Positions 1-8,278 of a DNA stretch of 43,278 bases are shown piece after piece. Numbering within the stretch: the stretch's first letter is position 1; each line of letters opens with the position of its first letter. The translations under genes were made by a program, and so were the position numbers. Source of the DNA: Mycobacterium palustre (lineage in GTDB: Bacteria > Actinomycetota > Actinomycetes > Mycobacteriales > Mycobacteriaceae); NCBI RefSeq assembly GCF_002101785.1, contig NZ_LQPJ01000152.1:1-43278 (forward strand). The letters run 5' to 3'. The notes under the pieces are model-generated. The model was given only the letters and a program-made list of their open reading frames with translations. It made no database searches and was not told the DNA's origin.

Positions 1-474
1 CCGCCGGCGCCCCCGGCACCGGCCCTGGCCCCGGAGGTCCCGGTGCGCGTGCAGCCGCTGCCCGGCGGCCCGGCGGTACCGGGCAGGTCGGGACCCGAGG
101 CGCTGCTGCGCACCCCTGACGGCGCCGCGACGGTCGGCGGTCAGCACCTGCCCCAGACCACGCCCCAGCTTCCGGGCCTGCCCAACGCGCCGCGCGCCGG
201 CCAGCTGCCGGCGCTGTTGCCCACACCGGGGCTGCCGACGCCAGGCCTGCCGGCACCCGGGGCACCGGCGCCCGCCCCGGGCCCGCCCGAAGTGTCGATC
301 CCGTTGGGCGGCTTGCCCGTTCCCCTCCCGGGCCAGATGCCGGCGCCGTTGCCCGCGGAGGTGCCGGTCCCGGTGCACCCCGGAATCGCGCCGGCGGTCC
401 CGCAGGCGGTGGTGCCCGGCGTCCCCGTCGCACCGGGTCCGTTACCCGGCGCGACGGCGGGTGCGCCCCGGTGA
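1..474 (+). CDS. Proline-rich membrane protein, C-terminal part (FtsL position)
   Basis: Only the C-terminal 157 codons lie in the window; the start is upstream. The visible part is almost pure low-complexity sequence of Pro, Gly, Ala, Leu and Val, with recurring PGLP, PAPG and LPVPLPG units and no folded domain. The stop codon overlaps the GTG of pbpB by four bases (GTGA). In mycobacteria the gene just before pbpB (Rv2164c type) encodes a membrane protein with a proline-rich tail and occupies the place of ftsL. The role is inferred from position alone: a bitopic divisome protein with an extracytoplasmic Pro-rich tail. The membrane segment is not in view. Confidence 0.7.
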   Translation, partial: PPAPPAPALAPEVPVRVQPLPGGPAVPGRSGPEALLRTPDGAATVGGQHLPQTTPQLPGLPNAPRAGQLPALLPTPGLPTPGLPAPGAPAPAPGPPEVSIPLGGLPVPLPGQMPAPLPAEVPVPVHPGIAPAVPQAVVPGVPVAPGPLPGATAGAPR

Positions 475-2522
475 GCCGCGGCGAGGACCGGCGGGCCCGC
501 CGGTCGCAGCCCGGGCGACCGGCGCGGGGTCCACGCAAGTCGCAGGAGGCCAAGGCCATCCGGCAACCCAAGCGTGCTCGCAAGGCGCCGCAGGACGCCG
601 GCGCCAAGGCGAGGGGGTTCCGGAAGGGCAGGCACGCCAAGGACATTCGTCCCGGTCCCGCGCAGGCCGGGCACTCGGCGCGGGAGCGGCGGACCCGCCA
701 GGTGGTCGAGGTGGGCTCGCGCGGCGCGTCGTTCGTCTTCCGGCATCGCGCCGGCAACGCCGTCATCGTGCTGGTGACGGTCGTGGCCGCGGTGCAGCTG
801 TTCATGCTGCAGGTGACCAACGCCCCGAAGCTGCGCGCCCAGGCCGCCGGGCAGCTCAAGGTCACCGATGTCGAGAAGGCGGTCCGCGGCAGCATCGTCG
901 ACCGCAACAACGCCCAACTCGCGTTCACCACCGAGTCACGCGCGCTGACCTTCCAGCCCAAGCGGATTCGCCAGCAGCTGGAGGAGGCGAAGAAGAAGAA
1001 TTCGGCGGCCCCCGATCCGCAGGAGCGGCTGCGCGACATCGCCAGGGAGGTCTCGACCCGGCTGAACAACAAGCCGGACTATGCGACCGTGCTGAAAAAG
1101 CTGCAATCGGGCGACAACTTCGTCTACCTGGCGCGCGCCGTCGACCCGGCCGTCGCGAGCGCGATCTCCGACAAGTTCCCCGAGGTCGGTTCCGAACGCC
1201 AGGATCTGCGCCAGTATCCGGGCGGATCGCTGGCCGCCAACATCGTCGGCGGCATCGACTGGGACGGTCACGGGCTGCTCGGGCTCGAGGAATCGCTGGA
1301 CTCCGTGTTGTCGGGAACCGACGGCTCGGTCACCTACGACCGCGGCTCCGACGGCGTGGTGATCCCCGGCAGCTACCGCAACCGGCACCGGGCGGTCAAC
1401 GGCTCGACCGTGCAGCTGACCATCGACAACGACATCCAGTTCTACGTCCAGCAGCAGGTGCAGCAGGCGAAGAATCTGTCTGGGGCGCACAACGTTTCGG
1501 CGGTGGTGCTGGACTCCAAGACCGGCGAGGTGTTGGCGATGGCCAACGACAACACCTTCGACCCCTCGCAGGACATCGGCCGCCAGGGTGACAGGCAGCT
1601 GGGCAACCTGGCGGTCTCCTCGCCGTTCGAGCCCGGGTCGGTGAACAAGGTGATCACCGCCTCGTCGGTCATCGAGTACGGGCTGAGTAACCCCGACGAG
1701 GTGTTGCAGGTGCCGGGCTCGATCCAGATGGGCGGCGTCAGCATCCACGACGCGTGGGAGCACGGCGTGATGCCCTACACCACCACCGGGATCTTCGGGA
1801 AGTCGTCCAACGTCGGAACGCTGATGCTCGCGCAGCGCGTCGGCCCGGAACGCTTCTACGACATGGTCCGCAAGTTCGGCCTGGGCCAGCGCACCAACGT
1901 CGGGTTGCCCGGCGAGAGCGCCGGGCTGGTGCCGCCCATCGACCAGTGGTCGGGTAGCACCTTCTCCAACCTGCCCATCGGCCAAGGCCTTTCGATGACG
2001 CTGCTGCAGATGACCGGCATGTACCAGACCATCGCCAACGACGGGCTGCGCGTGCCGCCGCGGATCATCAAGGCCACCATCGCGCCCGACGGCACCCGCA
2101 CCGAGGAGCCGCGCCCCGAGGGGGTGCGGGTGGTGTCGCCGCAGACCGCGCAGACGGTGCGGGGCATGCTGCGCGCCGTCGTGCAGCGCGACCCGATGGG
2201 CTACCAGCAGGGCACCGGCCCGGCCGCCGCGGTGCCGGGCTACCAGATGGCCGGCAAGACGGGCACCGCCCAGCAGATCAACCCGGGCTGCGGCTGCTAC
2301 TTCGACGACGTCTACTGGATCACCTTCGCCGGGATGGCGACCGTCGACAACCCGCGCTACGTCATCGGCATCATGATGGACAACCCCCAGCGCAACGCCG
2401 ACGGGTCGCCCGGTCATTCGGCGGCCCCGCTGTTCCACAACATCGCCGGCTGGCTGATGCAGCGGGAGAACGTGCCGCTGTCGCCGGATCCCGGGCCGCC
2501 GCTGACGCTGCAGGCCACTTAA
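471..2522 (+). CDS. pbpB: Penicillin-binding protein, septal transpeptidase (PBP3/FtsI type)
   Basis: Class B penicillin-binding protein that cross-links septal peptidoglycan together with FtsW. It has 683 residues, close to the mycobacterial family length. A long basic cytoplasmic N-terminus (about 1-92) is followed by one membrane helix (about 94-114), a dimerisation/pedestal domain (about 130-330) and the transpeptidase domain. The three catalytic motifs are visible: SVNK with Ser390 and Lys393, SSN at 445-447, and KTG at 596-598. No PASTA domains follow. The GTG start overlaps the preceding stop by four bases. Murein genes follow after a 107-base gap. Confidence 0.95.
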   Translation: MSRGEDRRARRSQPGRPARGPRKSQEAKAIRQPKRARKAPQDAGAKARGFRKGRHAKDIRPGPAQAGHSARERRTRQVVEVGSRGASFVFRHRAGNAVIVLVTVVAAVQLFMLQVTNAPKLRAQAAGQLKVTDVEKAVRGSIVDRNNAQLAFTTESRALTFQPKRIRQQLEEAKKKNSAAPDPQERLRDIAREVSTRLNNKPDYATVLKKLQSGDNFVYLARAVDPAVASAISDKFPEVGSERQDLRQYPGGSLAANIVGGIDWDGHGLLGLEESLDSVLSGTDGSVTYDRGSDGVVIPGSYRNRHRAVNGSTVQLTIDNDIQFYVQQQVQQAKNLSGAHNVSAVVLDSKTGEVLAMANDNTFDPSQDIGRQGDRQLGNLAVSSPFEPGSVNKVITASSVIEYGLSNPDEVLQVPGSIQMGGVSIHDAWEHGVMPYTTTGIFGKSSNVGTLMLAQRVGPERFYDMVRKFGLGQRTNVGLPGESAGLVPPIDQWSGSTFSNLPIGQGLSMTLLQMTGMYQTIANDGLRVPPRIIKATIAPDGTRTEEPRPEGVRVVSPQTAQTVRGMLRAVVQRDPMGYQQGTGPAAAVPGYQMAGKTGTAQQINPGCGCYFDDVYWITFAGMATVDNPRYVIGIMMDNPQRNADGSPGHSAAPLFHNIAGWLMQRENVPLSPDPGPPLTLQAT

Positions 2523-2572
2523 TCCGTTGCCATCCATTGCCGCGGGACGCCCTGGCGGCCGGTGGCGGTAGG

Positions 2573-2578
2573 TAGGGT
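2573..2578 (+). promoter_or_regulatory. Possible -10 box for the murE operon
   Basis: TAGGGT matches the mycobacterial TANNNT -10 pattern and would start transcription near 2585, about 45 bases before murE. No good -35 is visible at 16-18 bases. It lies in the only sizeable gap (107 bases) between the 5' edge of the window and ftsZ. The call rests on the hexamer alone. Confidence 0.3.
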
Positions 2579-2629
2579 GTCATCGCCGATCATGAGGATC
2601 GACGCGGGTGGACGGAGGTGTGAGCAGCG

Positions 2630-4174
2630 GTGTCGGTGCCCACTGATTTGCGCCCCAGCGCCGGCTCGGGCGCCAGCCTGTCCGCCCTGGCCGCGCAGAT
2701 CGGCGCGGTGCCGGCCGACCGGGGCGTGACCGTCCCTGACGTGCCGGTGACCGGCGTGACGCTGCGCGCCCAGGACGTGCGGCCCGGGGACCTGTTCGCG
2801 GCCCTGCCCGGCTCGACCACGCACGGCGCCCGGTTTGCCGGCGATGCCGTCGACCGCGGCGCCGTCGCGGTGCTCACCGACGCGGCCGGGGTGGCCGAGA
2901 TGGGCGAGCGGGCGCGGGCCGTCCCGACGCTGCTGCACCCGGCGCCGCGCGGCGTGCTCGGCGGCCTGGCCGCAACGGTGTACGGACACCCCTCGGACCG
3001 GGTCACGGTCGTCGGGATCACCGGAACGTCCGGCAAGACGACCACCACCTACCTCGTCGAATCCGGGTTGCGCGCCGCCGGGCGTACGGTCGGGCTGATC
3101 GGCACGGTCGGCATCCGCATCGACGGCACCGACATCCGCGGGACGCTGACCACCCCCGAGGCCCCGGCGCTGCAGGCGATGCTCGCCGCGATGGCCGAAC
3201 GCGGGGTGGACACCGTGGTCATGGAGGTGTCCAGCCACGCGCTCGTCCTGGGCCGGGTGGACGGCACCGATTTCGCCGTCGGCGGCTTCACCAACCTGTC
3301 GCGCGACCACCTCGACTTTCACCCGACCATGGCCGACTACTTCGACGCCAAGGCGTTGCTGTTCGACCCCGGCTCGCCGCTGCGCGCCCGGCGCGCCGTG
3401 GTGTGCGTGGACGACGACGCCGGGCGGTCCATGGCCGCGCGGGCCGGCGACGCGATCACCGTCAGCGCCGCCGGCCGCCCCGCGCACTGGCGCGCCGTGG
3501 ACGTCGGGCCGATGGGTGCCGGGGGACAGGAGTTCACCGTCGTCGACCCCGCCGGGGTGCACCACCTCGTCGGCATCCGGCTGCCGGGCCACTACAACGT
3601 CGCCAATTGCCTTCTGGCGCTTGCCATTTTGGACCTGATCGGGGTGTCCCCGGAGCAGGCCGCACCGGGCCTGCTGGAAACCGCGGTGCCCGGGCGGCTC
3701 GAGGAGATCGACTGCGGCCAGGATTTCCTGGCGCTGGTCGACTACGCGCACAAGCCGGGCGCGCTGCGGGCGGTGCTCACCGCGCTCCGGCCCCCGGAAG
3801 GCCGGCTGGCGGTGGTGTTCGGGGCCGGCGGCGAACGCGACCCCGGCAAGCGGGCCCCGATGGGGGAGGTCGCCGCCGAGCTGGCCGACCTCGTCGTGGT
3901 CACCGACGACAACCCGCGCGGCGAGGACCCCGCGGCCATTCGCCGCGAGATCCTGGCCGGCGCGGCGCGGCGCGGCGGTTCGGCCCAGGTGGTCGAGATC
4001 GCCGAGCGGCGCGAGGCCATCCGGCACGCCGTGGCGTGGGCCCGGCCCGGCGACGTGGTCCTGGTCGCCGGCAAGGGCCACGAGACCGGGCAGCGCGCGG
4101 GCGGGGAGGTCCGCCCGTTCGACGACCGGGTCGAGCTGGCGGCGGCGCTCAACGCCCGCGAGGCGCCGCGATGA
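2630..4174 (+). CDS. murE: UDP-MurNAc-L-Ala-D-Glu:meso-diaminopimelate ligase MurE
   Basis: Adds meso-diaminopimelate to UDP-MurNAc-L-Ala-D-Glu in the cytoplasm, using ATP. The 514 residues show the Mur ligase layout: N-terminal UDP-binding domain (about 20-120), central ATPase with P-loop GTSGKTT at 132-138, and C-terminal ligase domain carrying DNPR at 427-430. DNPR is the signature of enzymes that select meso-DAP over lysine. The GTG start at 2630 is the first in this frame after a stop at 2621-2623, and GGAGG lies at 2613-2617. GTG at 2636 is an alternative. The stop overlaps the murF ATG (ATGA). Confidence 0.95.
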   Translation: MSVPTDLRPSAGSGASLSALAAQIGAVPADRGVTVPDVPVTGVTLRAQDVRPGDLFAALPGSTTHGARFAGDAVDRGAVAVLTDAAGVAEMGERARAVPTLLHPAPRGVLGGLAATVYGHPSDRVTVVGITGTSGKTTTTYLVESGLRAAGRTVGLIGTVGIRIDGTDIRGTLTTPEAPALQAMLAAMAERGVDTVVMEVSSHALVLGRVDGTDFAVGGFTNLSRDHLDFHPTMADYFDAKALLFDPGSPLRARRAVVCVDDDAGRSMAARAGDAITVSAAGRPAHWRAVDVGPMGAGGQEFTVVDPAGVHHLVGIRLPGHYNVANCLLALAILDLIGVSPEQAAPGLLETAVPGRLEEIDCGQDFLALVDYAHKPGALRAVLTALRPPEGRLAVVFGAGGERDPGKRAPMGEVAAELADLVVVTDDNPRGEDPAAIRREILAGAARRGGSAQVVEIAERREAIRHAVAWARPGDVVLVAGKGHETGQRAGGEVRPFDDRVELAAALNAREAPR

Positions 4175-5727
4175 TCGACCTGACCGTCGCCCAGATCGCC
4201 GAAATAGTCGGCGGCACACTGGCCGACGTCTCCCCGGAGGATGCGGCCGAGCTCCGCGTCACCGGCACCGTGGAATTCGACTCGCGCGCCGTGGGCCCGG
4301 GCGGGCTTTTCCTGGCCCTGCCGGGGGCGCGCTCCGACGGGCACGACCACGCGGGGTCGGCGGTGGCGGCCGGCGCGGTGGCCGTGCTGGCGGCCCGCCC
4401 GGTCGGGGTGCCCGCCGTCGTGGTCGAACCCCAGCCACGCCCCGCCGGGGACGCGCTGGCCAGCGTGCTCGAACACGACGCCGACGGCTCCGGTGCGGCC
4501 GTGCTGGCGGCGCTGGCCAAGCTGGCCAAGGCGGTGGCGGCCGAACTGGTGGCCGGCGGGCTGACCATCGTCGGGATCACCGGCTCGTCGGGCAAGACCT
4601 CGACCAAGGACCTGGTGGCCGCCGTGCTGGAACCGCTGGGCGAGGTGGTGGCCCCGCCCGGGTCGTTCAACAACGAGCTCGGCCACCCCTGGACGGTGCT
4701 GCGCGCGACGCGGCGCACCGACTACCTGGTCCTCGAGATGTCGGCGCGGCACCCCGGCAACATCGCCGCGCTGGCCGACATCGCGCCGCCGGGGATCGGG
4801 GTGGTCCTCAACGTCGGCACGGCCCACCTGGGTGAGTTCGGCTCGCACGAGGCCATCGCCCGCACGAAATCCGAACTGCCGCAATCGGTTCCGCAGTCCG
4901 GCGTAGTCGTGCTCAACGTGGACGACCCGGCCGTCGCGGCGATGGCCCGGGTCACCCGGGCCCGGGTCATCCGGGTCAGCCGGGAACGCCACACCGACTC
5001 CGGGCCCAGCGACGTGTGGGCCGACGCGGTGGCGCTGGACGAATTGGCCCGGCCCCGCTTCACGCTGCACGCGGCCGGCGGCGCCGCCGAGGTGCGGCTG
5101 GGCGTGTTCGGCGACCATCAGGTCGGCAACGCGCTGTGCGCCGCCGCGGTCGCCTTGCAGTGCGGCGCGACCGTCGAGCAGGTGGCCGCCGCGCTGGGCG
5201 CGGCCGGCCCGGTGTCGCGGCACCGCATGCAGGTGACCACCCGCCCCGACGGCGTCACGGTCATCGACGACGCCTACAACGCCAACCCCGACTCAATGCG
5301 GGCCGGGCTGCAGGCGCTGGCCTGGATCGCGCACCAAGGGTTTCGCGGCGGCGACCGGAGCCGGCGCAGCTGGGCGGTCCTGGGCGAGATGGCCGAGCTC
5401 GGCGAGGACGCGATAGCCGAGCACGATCGCATCGGGCGGCTGGCGGTGCGCTTAGATGTGTCTCGACTCGTTGTCGTGGGAACCGGGAGGTCGATGAGCG
5501 CCATGCACGGCGGCGCGGTCTTGGAAGGGGCGTGGGGTTCGTGGGGCGCCGCCGAAGACAGAGGCGCCGTCAGCGTGCCCGACGGCGACGCCGCCCTGGC
5601 GTTGTTGCGCGCCGAACTGCGGCCCGGCGACGTGGTCCTGGTCAAGGCGTCCAACGCCGCCGGGCTCGGGGCGCTGGCCGACGCGCTGGCCACCGATAGT
5701 TCCGACCAGGCCGGGGCGGCCCCGTGA
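4171..5727 (+). CDS. murF: UDP-MurNAc-tripeptide:D-Ala-D-Ala ligase MurF
   Basis: Adds D-Ala-D-Ala to complete the UDP-MurNAc-pentapeptide. It has 518 residues. The P-loop GSSGKTS sits at 138-144, followed by the Mur central-domain signature around NNELGHPWTVL and the metal/ligase motif DDAYNANPDS near residue 370. The frame is open far upstream, but the ATG at 4171 gives the family N-terminus (MIDLTVAQIAEIVGG) and a four-base ATGA overlap with murE, implying translational coupling. The next gene, mraY, overlaps by GTGA. Confidence 0.95.
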   Translation: MIDLTVAQIAEIVGGTLADVSPEDAAELRVTGTVEFDSRAVGPGGLFLALPGARSDGHDHAGSAVAAGAVAVLAARPVGVPAVVVEPQPRPAGDALASVLEHDADGSGAAVLAALAKLAKAVAAELVAGGLTIVGITGSSGKTSTKDLVAAVLEPLGEVVAPPGSFNNELGHPWTVLRATRRTDYLVLEMSARHPGNIAALADIAPPGIGVVLNVGTAHLGEFGSHEAIARTKSELPQSVPQSGVVVLNVDDPAVAAMARVTRARVIRVSRERHTDSGPSDVWADAVALDELARPRFTLHAAGGAAEVRLGVFGDHQVGNALCAAAVALQCGATVEQVAAALGAAGPVSRHRMQVTTRPDGVTVIDDAYNANPDSMRAGLQALAWIAHQGFRGGDRSRRSWAVLGEMAELGEDAIAEHDRIGRLAVRLDVSRLVVVGTGRSMSAMHGGAVLEGAWGSWGAAEDRGAVSVPDGDAALALLRAELRPGDVVLVKASNAAGLGALADALATDSSDQAGAAP

Positions 5728-6803
5728 GACAAATCCTCATCGCCGTCGCCATCGCGGTCACCGTGTCGATCCTGTTGACACCCGCGCTGATCCGGCTGTT
5801 CACCAAGCAGGGATTCGGCCACCAGATCCGCGAGGACGGGCCGCCCACCCACCACAGCAAGCGCGGCACCCCGTCGATGGGTGGGGTGGCGATCCTGGCC
5901 GGCATCTGGGCCGGCTACCTGGGCACCCACCTCGCCGGGCTGGCCTTCGACGGCGAGGGCATCACCGCGTCGGGGCTGCTGGTGCTGGGCCTGGCCACCG
6001 CCCTGGGCGGCGTCGGGTTCATCGACGACCTGATCAAGATCCGCCGGTCGCGGAACCTGGGGCTGAACAAGACGGCCAAGACCGTCGGGCAGATCGTGGC
6101 CGCGGTGCTGTTCGGGGTGCTGGTGTTGCAGTTCCACAACGCCAACGGCCTCACCCCGGCGAGCCCCGACCTGTCCTACGTGCGCGAGATCGCCACCGTC
6201 ACCCTGACCACCGGGCTGTTCGTGCTGTTCTGCGTGGTCGTCGTCAGCGCGTGGTCCAACGCGGTCAACTTCACCGACGGCCTCGACGGCCTGGCCGCCG
6301 GCAGCATGGCCATGGTCACCGCCGCCTACGTGCTGATCACGTTCTGGCAGTACCGCAACGCGTGCGTCACCGCGCCGGGCCTGGGCTGCTACAACGTGCG
6401 CGATCCGCTGGACCTGGCGATCATCGCCGCCGCCACCGCCGGCGCCTGCATCGGCTTTTTGTGGTGGAACGCCGCCCCCGCCAAGATCTTCATGGGCGAC
6501 ACCGGGTCGCTGGCGCTGGGCGGCGTCATCGCGGGCCTGTCGGTCACCAGCCGCACCGAGATCCTTGCCGTCGTGCTGGGTTCGCTGTTCGTCGCCGAGG
6601 TGGCCTCCGTCGTCGTGCAGATCCTGGCCTTCCGCACCACCGGGCGCCGGGTGTTCCGGATGGCGCCCTTCCACCACCACTTCGAGTTGGGCGGCTGGGC
6701 GGAAACCACGGTGATCATCCGGTTCTGGCTGCTCACCGCCATCACATGCGGCCTGGGCGTGGCGCTGTTCTACGGTGAGTGGCTCGCCGCGATCGGTGCG
6801 TAA
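5724..6803 (+). CDS. mraY: Phospho-MurNAc-pentapeptide transferase MraY (MurX)
   Basis: Integral membrane enzyme that transfers phospho-MurNAc-pentapeptide to decaprenyl phosphate, giving lipid I. It has 359 residues and about ten hydrophobic segments. Family motifs are all present: the Asp pair in FIDDLIK (101-102), NFTDGLDGL (182-190), FMGDTGS (256-262) and the HHH motif in APFHHHFELGG (317-319). The GTG start overlaps the murF stop by four bases. The end overlaps the murD start (TAATG). Called murX in M. tuberculosis. Confidence 0.96.
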   Translation: MRQILIAVAIAVTVSILLTPALIRLFTKQGFGHQIREDGPPTHHSKRGTPSMGGVAILAGIWAGYLGTHLAGLAFDGEGITASGLLVLGLATALGGVGFIDDLIKIRRSRNLGLNKTAKTVGQIVAAVLFGVLVLQFHNANGLTPASPDLSYVREIATVTLTTGLFVLFCVVVVSAWSNAVNFTDGLDGLAAGSMAMVTAAYVLITFWQYRNACVTAPGLGCYNVRDPLDLAIIAAATAGACIGFLWWNAAPAKIFMGDTGSLALGGVIAGLSVTSRTEILAVVLGSLFVAEVASVVVQILAFRTTGRRVFRMAPFHHHFELGGWAETTVIIRFWLLTAITCGLGVALFYGEWLAAIGA

Positions 6804-8272
6804 TGGCCCGCTCCGAAGACGCAGGGGCGCCGCTGGCCGCGGGCGCGCCGGTGCTGGTGGCCGGCGGCGGCGTGACCGGCAAGGCGGTGCTGACCGCCCT
6901 GACCCGATTCGGCGCCGCGCCCACCCTGTGCGACGACGACCCCGCCACGCTGCGCCGGTACACCGACGCCGGCGTCCCGACCGCGACCACGGCGGCAACC
7001 GCCGACCGGATCGCCGACTACGCGCTGGTGGTTACCAGTCCCGGCTTCGCGCCGAGCACGCCGCTGCTGGCCGCCGCCGCGGCGGCGGACGTCCCGATCT
7101 GGGGGGACGTGGAGCTGGCCTGGCGCCTCGACGCGGCCGGCCGCTACGGGCCGCCGCGCCGCTGGCTCGTGGTGACCGGCACCAACGGCAAGACGACGAC
7201 GACGTCGATGCTGCACGCCATGCTGGTCGCCGGCGGGCTGCGCAGCGTGCTGTGCGGCAACATCGGCAGCCCGGTGCTGGACGTCCTGACCGAGCCCGCC
7301 GACCTGCTGGCGGTCGAGCTGTCCAGCTTCCAGCTGCACTGGTCGCCGTCGCTGCGGCCGGAGGCCGGCGCGGTGCTCAACGTCGCCGAAGACCACCTGG
7401 ACTGGCATTCCACGATGGCCGACTACGCCGCGGCCAAGGCCCGGGTGCTGAACGGCCGGGTGGCGGTGGTCGGGCTCGACGACGCCCGGGCCGCCGCGCT
7501 GCTGGCCACCGCGCAGGCCCCGATCCGGGTCGGCTTCCGCCTGGGTGAGCCGAACGCCGGCGAGCTCGGGGTGCGCGGCGGCCAGCTGGTGGACCGTGCC
7601 TTCGCCGACGACCTGGCGCTGCTGCCCGCGGCGTCGATCCCGGTGCCTGGCCCGGTCGGGGTGCTCGACGCCCTGGCCGCCGCCGCGCTGGCCCGCAGCG
7701 TCGGGGTGCCCGCCGAGGCGATCGCGAGCGCGGTCGCGTCGTTTCGCGTGGGCCGGCACCGCGCCGAGGTGGTGGCCGTCGCCGACGGCATCGGCTACGT
7801 CGACGACTCCAAGGCCACCAATCCGCATGCGGCCGAGGCGTCGGTGCTGGCCTACCCGCGGGTGGTTTGGGTGGCCGGCGGTTTGCTGAAGGGAGCGTCG
7901 GTGGACGCGGAGGTCGCCAGGATGGCCCCGCGGCTGGTCGGCGCGGTGCTCATCGGCCGAGATCGCGGGCTGGTTGCCGAGGCGTTATCGCGACACGCGC
8001 CGGATGTGCCCGTCGTCCAGGTCGTGACGGGCGAGGATGCTGGTATGGATGCGACTGCTGTGGTTTCTGATGCAGATGTGACAGAAGTGAGACAGTCGGG
8101 CGGGGGCCTCGGCGCGCGTGTCATGGCGGCGGCCGTCGCGGCCGCCCGCGAGCTGGCGAAGCCCGGCGACACGGTGCTGCTGGCGCCGGCCGGTGCGTCG
8201 TTCGACCAGTTCAACGGCTACGCCGAGCGCGGCGACGCCTTCGCGGCCGCCGTCCGCGCGGCGACCCGGTAG
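6803..8272 (+). CDS. murD: UDP-MurNAc-L-alanine:D-glutamate ligase MurD
   Basis: Adds D-glutamate to UDP-MurNAc-L-Ala. It has 489 residues from the ATG at 6803, which shares one base with the mraY stop (TAATG). An in-frame GTG at 6779 lies inside mraY and would add eight residues; the shorter form fits the family better. An N-terminal Rossmann-like uracil-binding motif (VLVAGGGVTGKAV) is followed by the P-loop GTNGKTTTT and the C-terminal DDSKATNPHA motif with the usual Lys. A less conserved loop (about residues 410-435, codons rich in GAT/GTG) precedes the last helix. Confidence 0.95.
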   Translation: MARSEDAGAPLAAGAPVLVAGGGVTGKAVLTALTRFGAAPTLCDDDPATLRRYTDAGVPTATTAATADRIADYALVVTSPGFAPSTPLLAAAAAADVPIWGDVELAWRLDAAGRYGPPRRWLVVTGTNGKTTTTSMLHAMLVAGGLRSVLCGNIGSPVLDVLTEPADLLAVELSSFQLHWSPSLRPEAGAVLNVAEDHLDWHSTMADYAAAKARVLNGRVAVVGLDDARAAALLATAQAPIRVGFRLGEPNAGELGVRGGQLVDRAFADDLALLPAASIPVPGPVGVLDALAAAALARSVGVPAEAIASAVASFRVGRHRAEVVAVADGIGYVDDSKATNPHAAEASVLAYPRVVWVAGGLLKGASVDAEVARMAPRLVGAVLIGRDRGLVAEALSRHAPDVPVVQVVTGEDAGMDATAVVSDADVTEVRQSGGGLGARVMAAAVAAARELAKPGDTVLLAPAGASFDQFNGYAERGDAFAAAVRAATR

Positions 8273-8278
8273 GCGGGC

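Noticed and set aside
936..2537. Long open frame on the - strand opposite pbpB, and similar ones opposite murE (2519-4219), murF (3742-5223) and others
   Set aside because: High third-position GC leaves antisense frames open by chance; the products are Arg/Gly/His-rich and show no family motifs.
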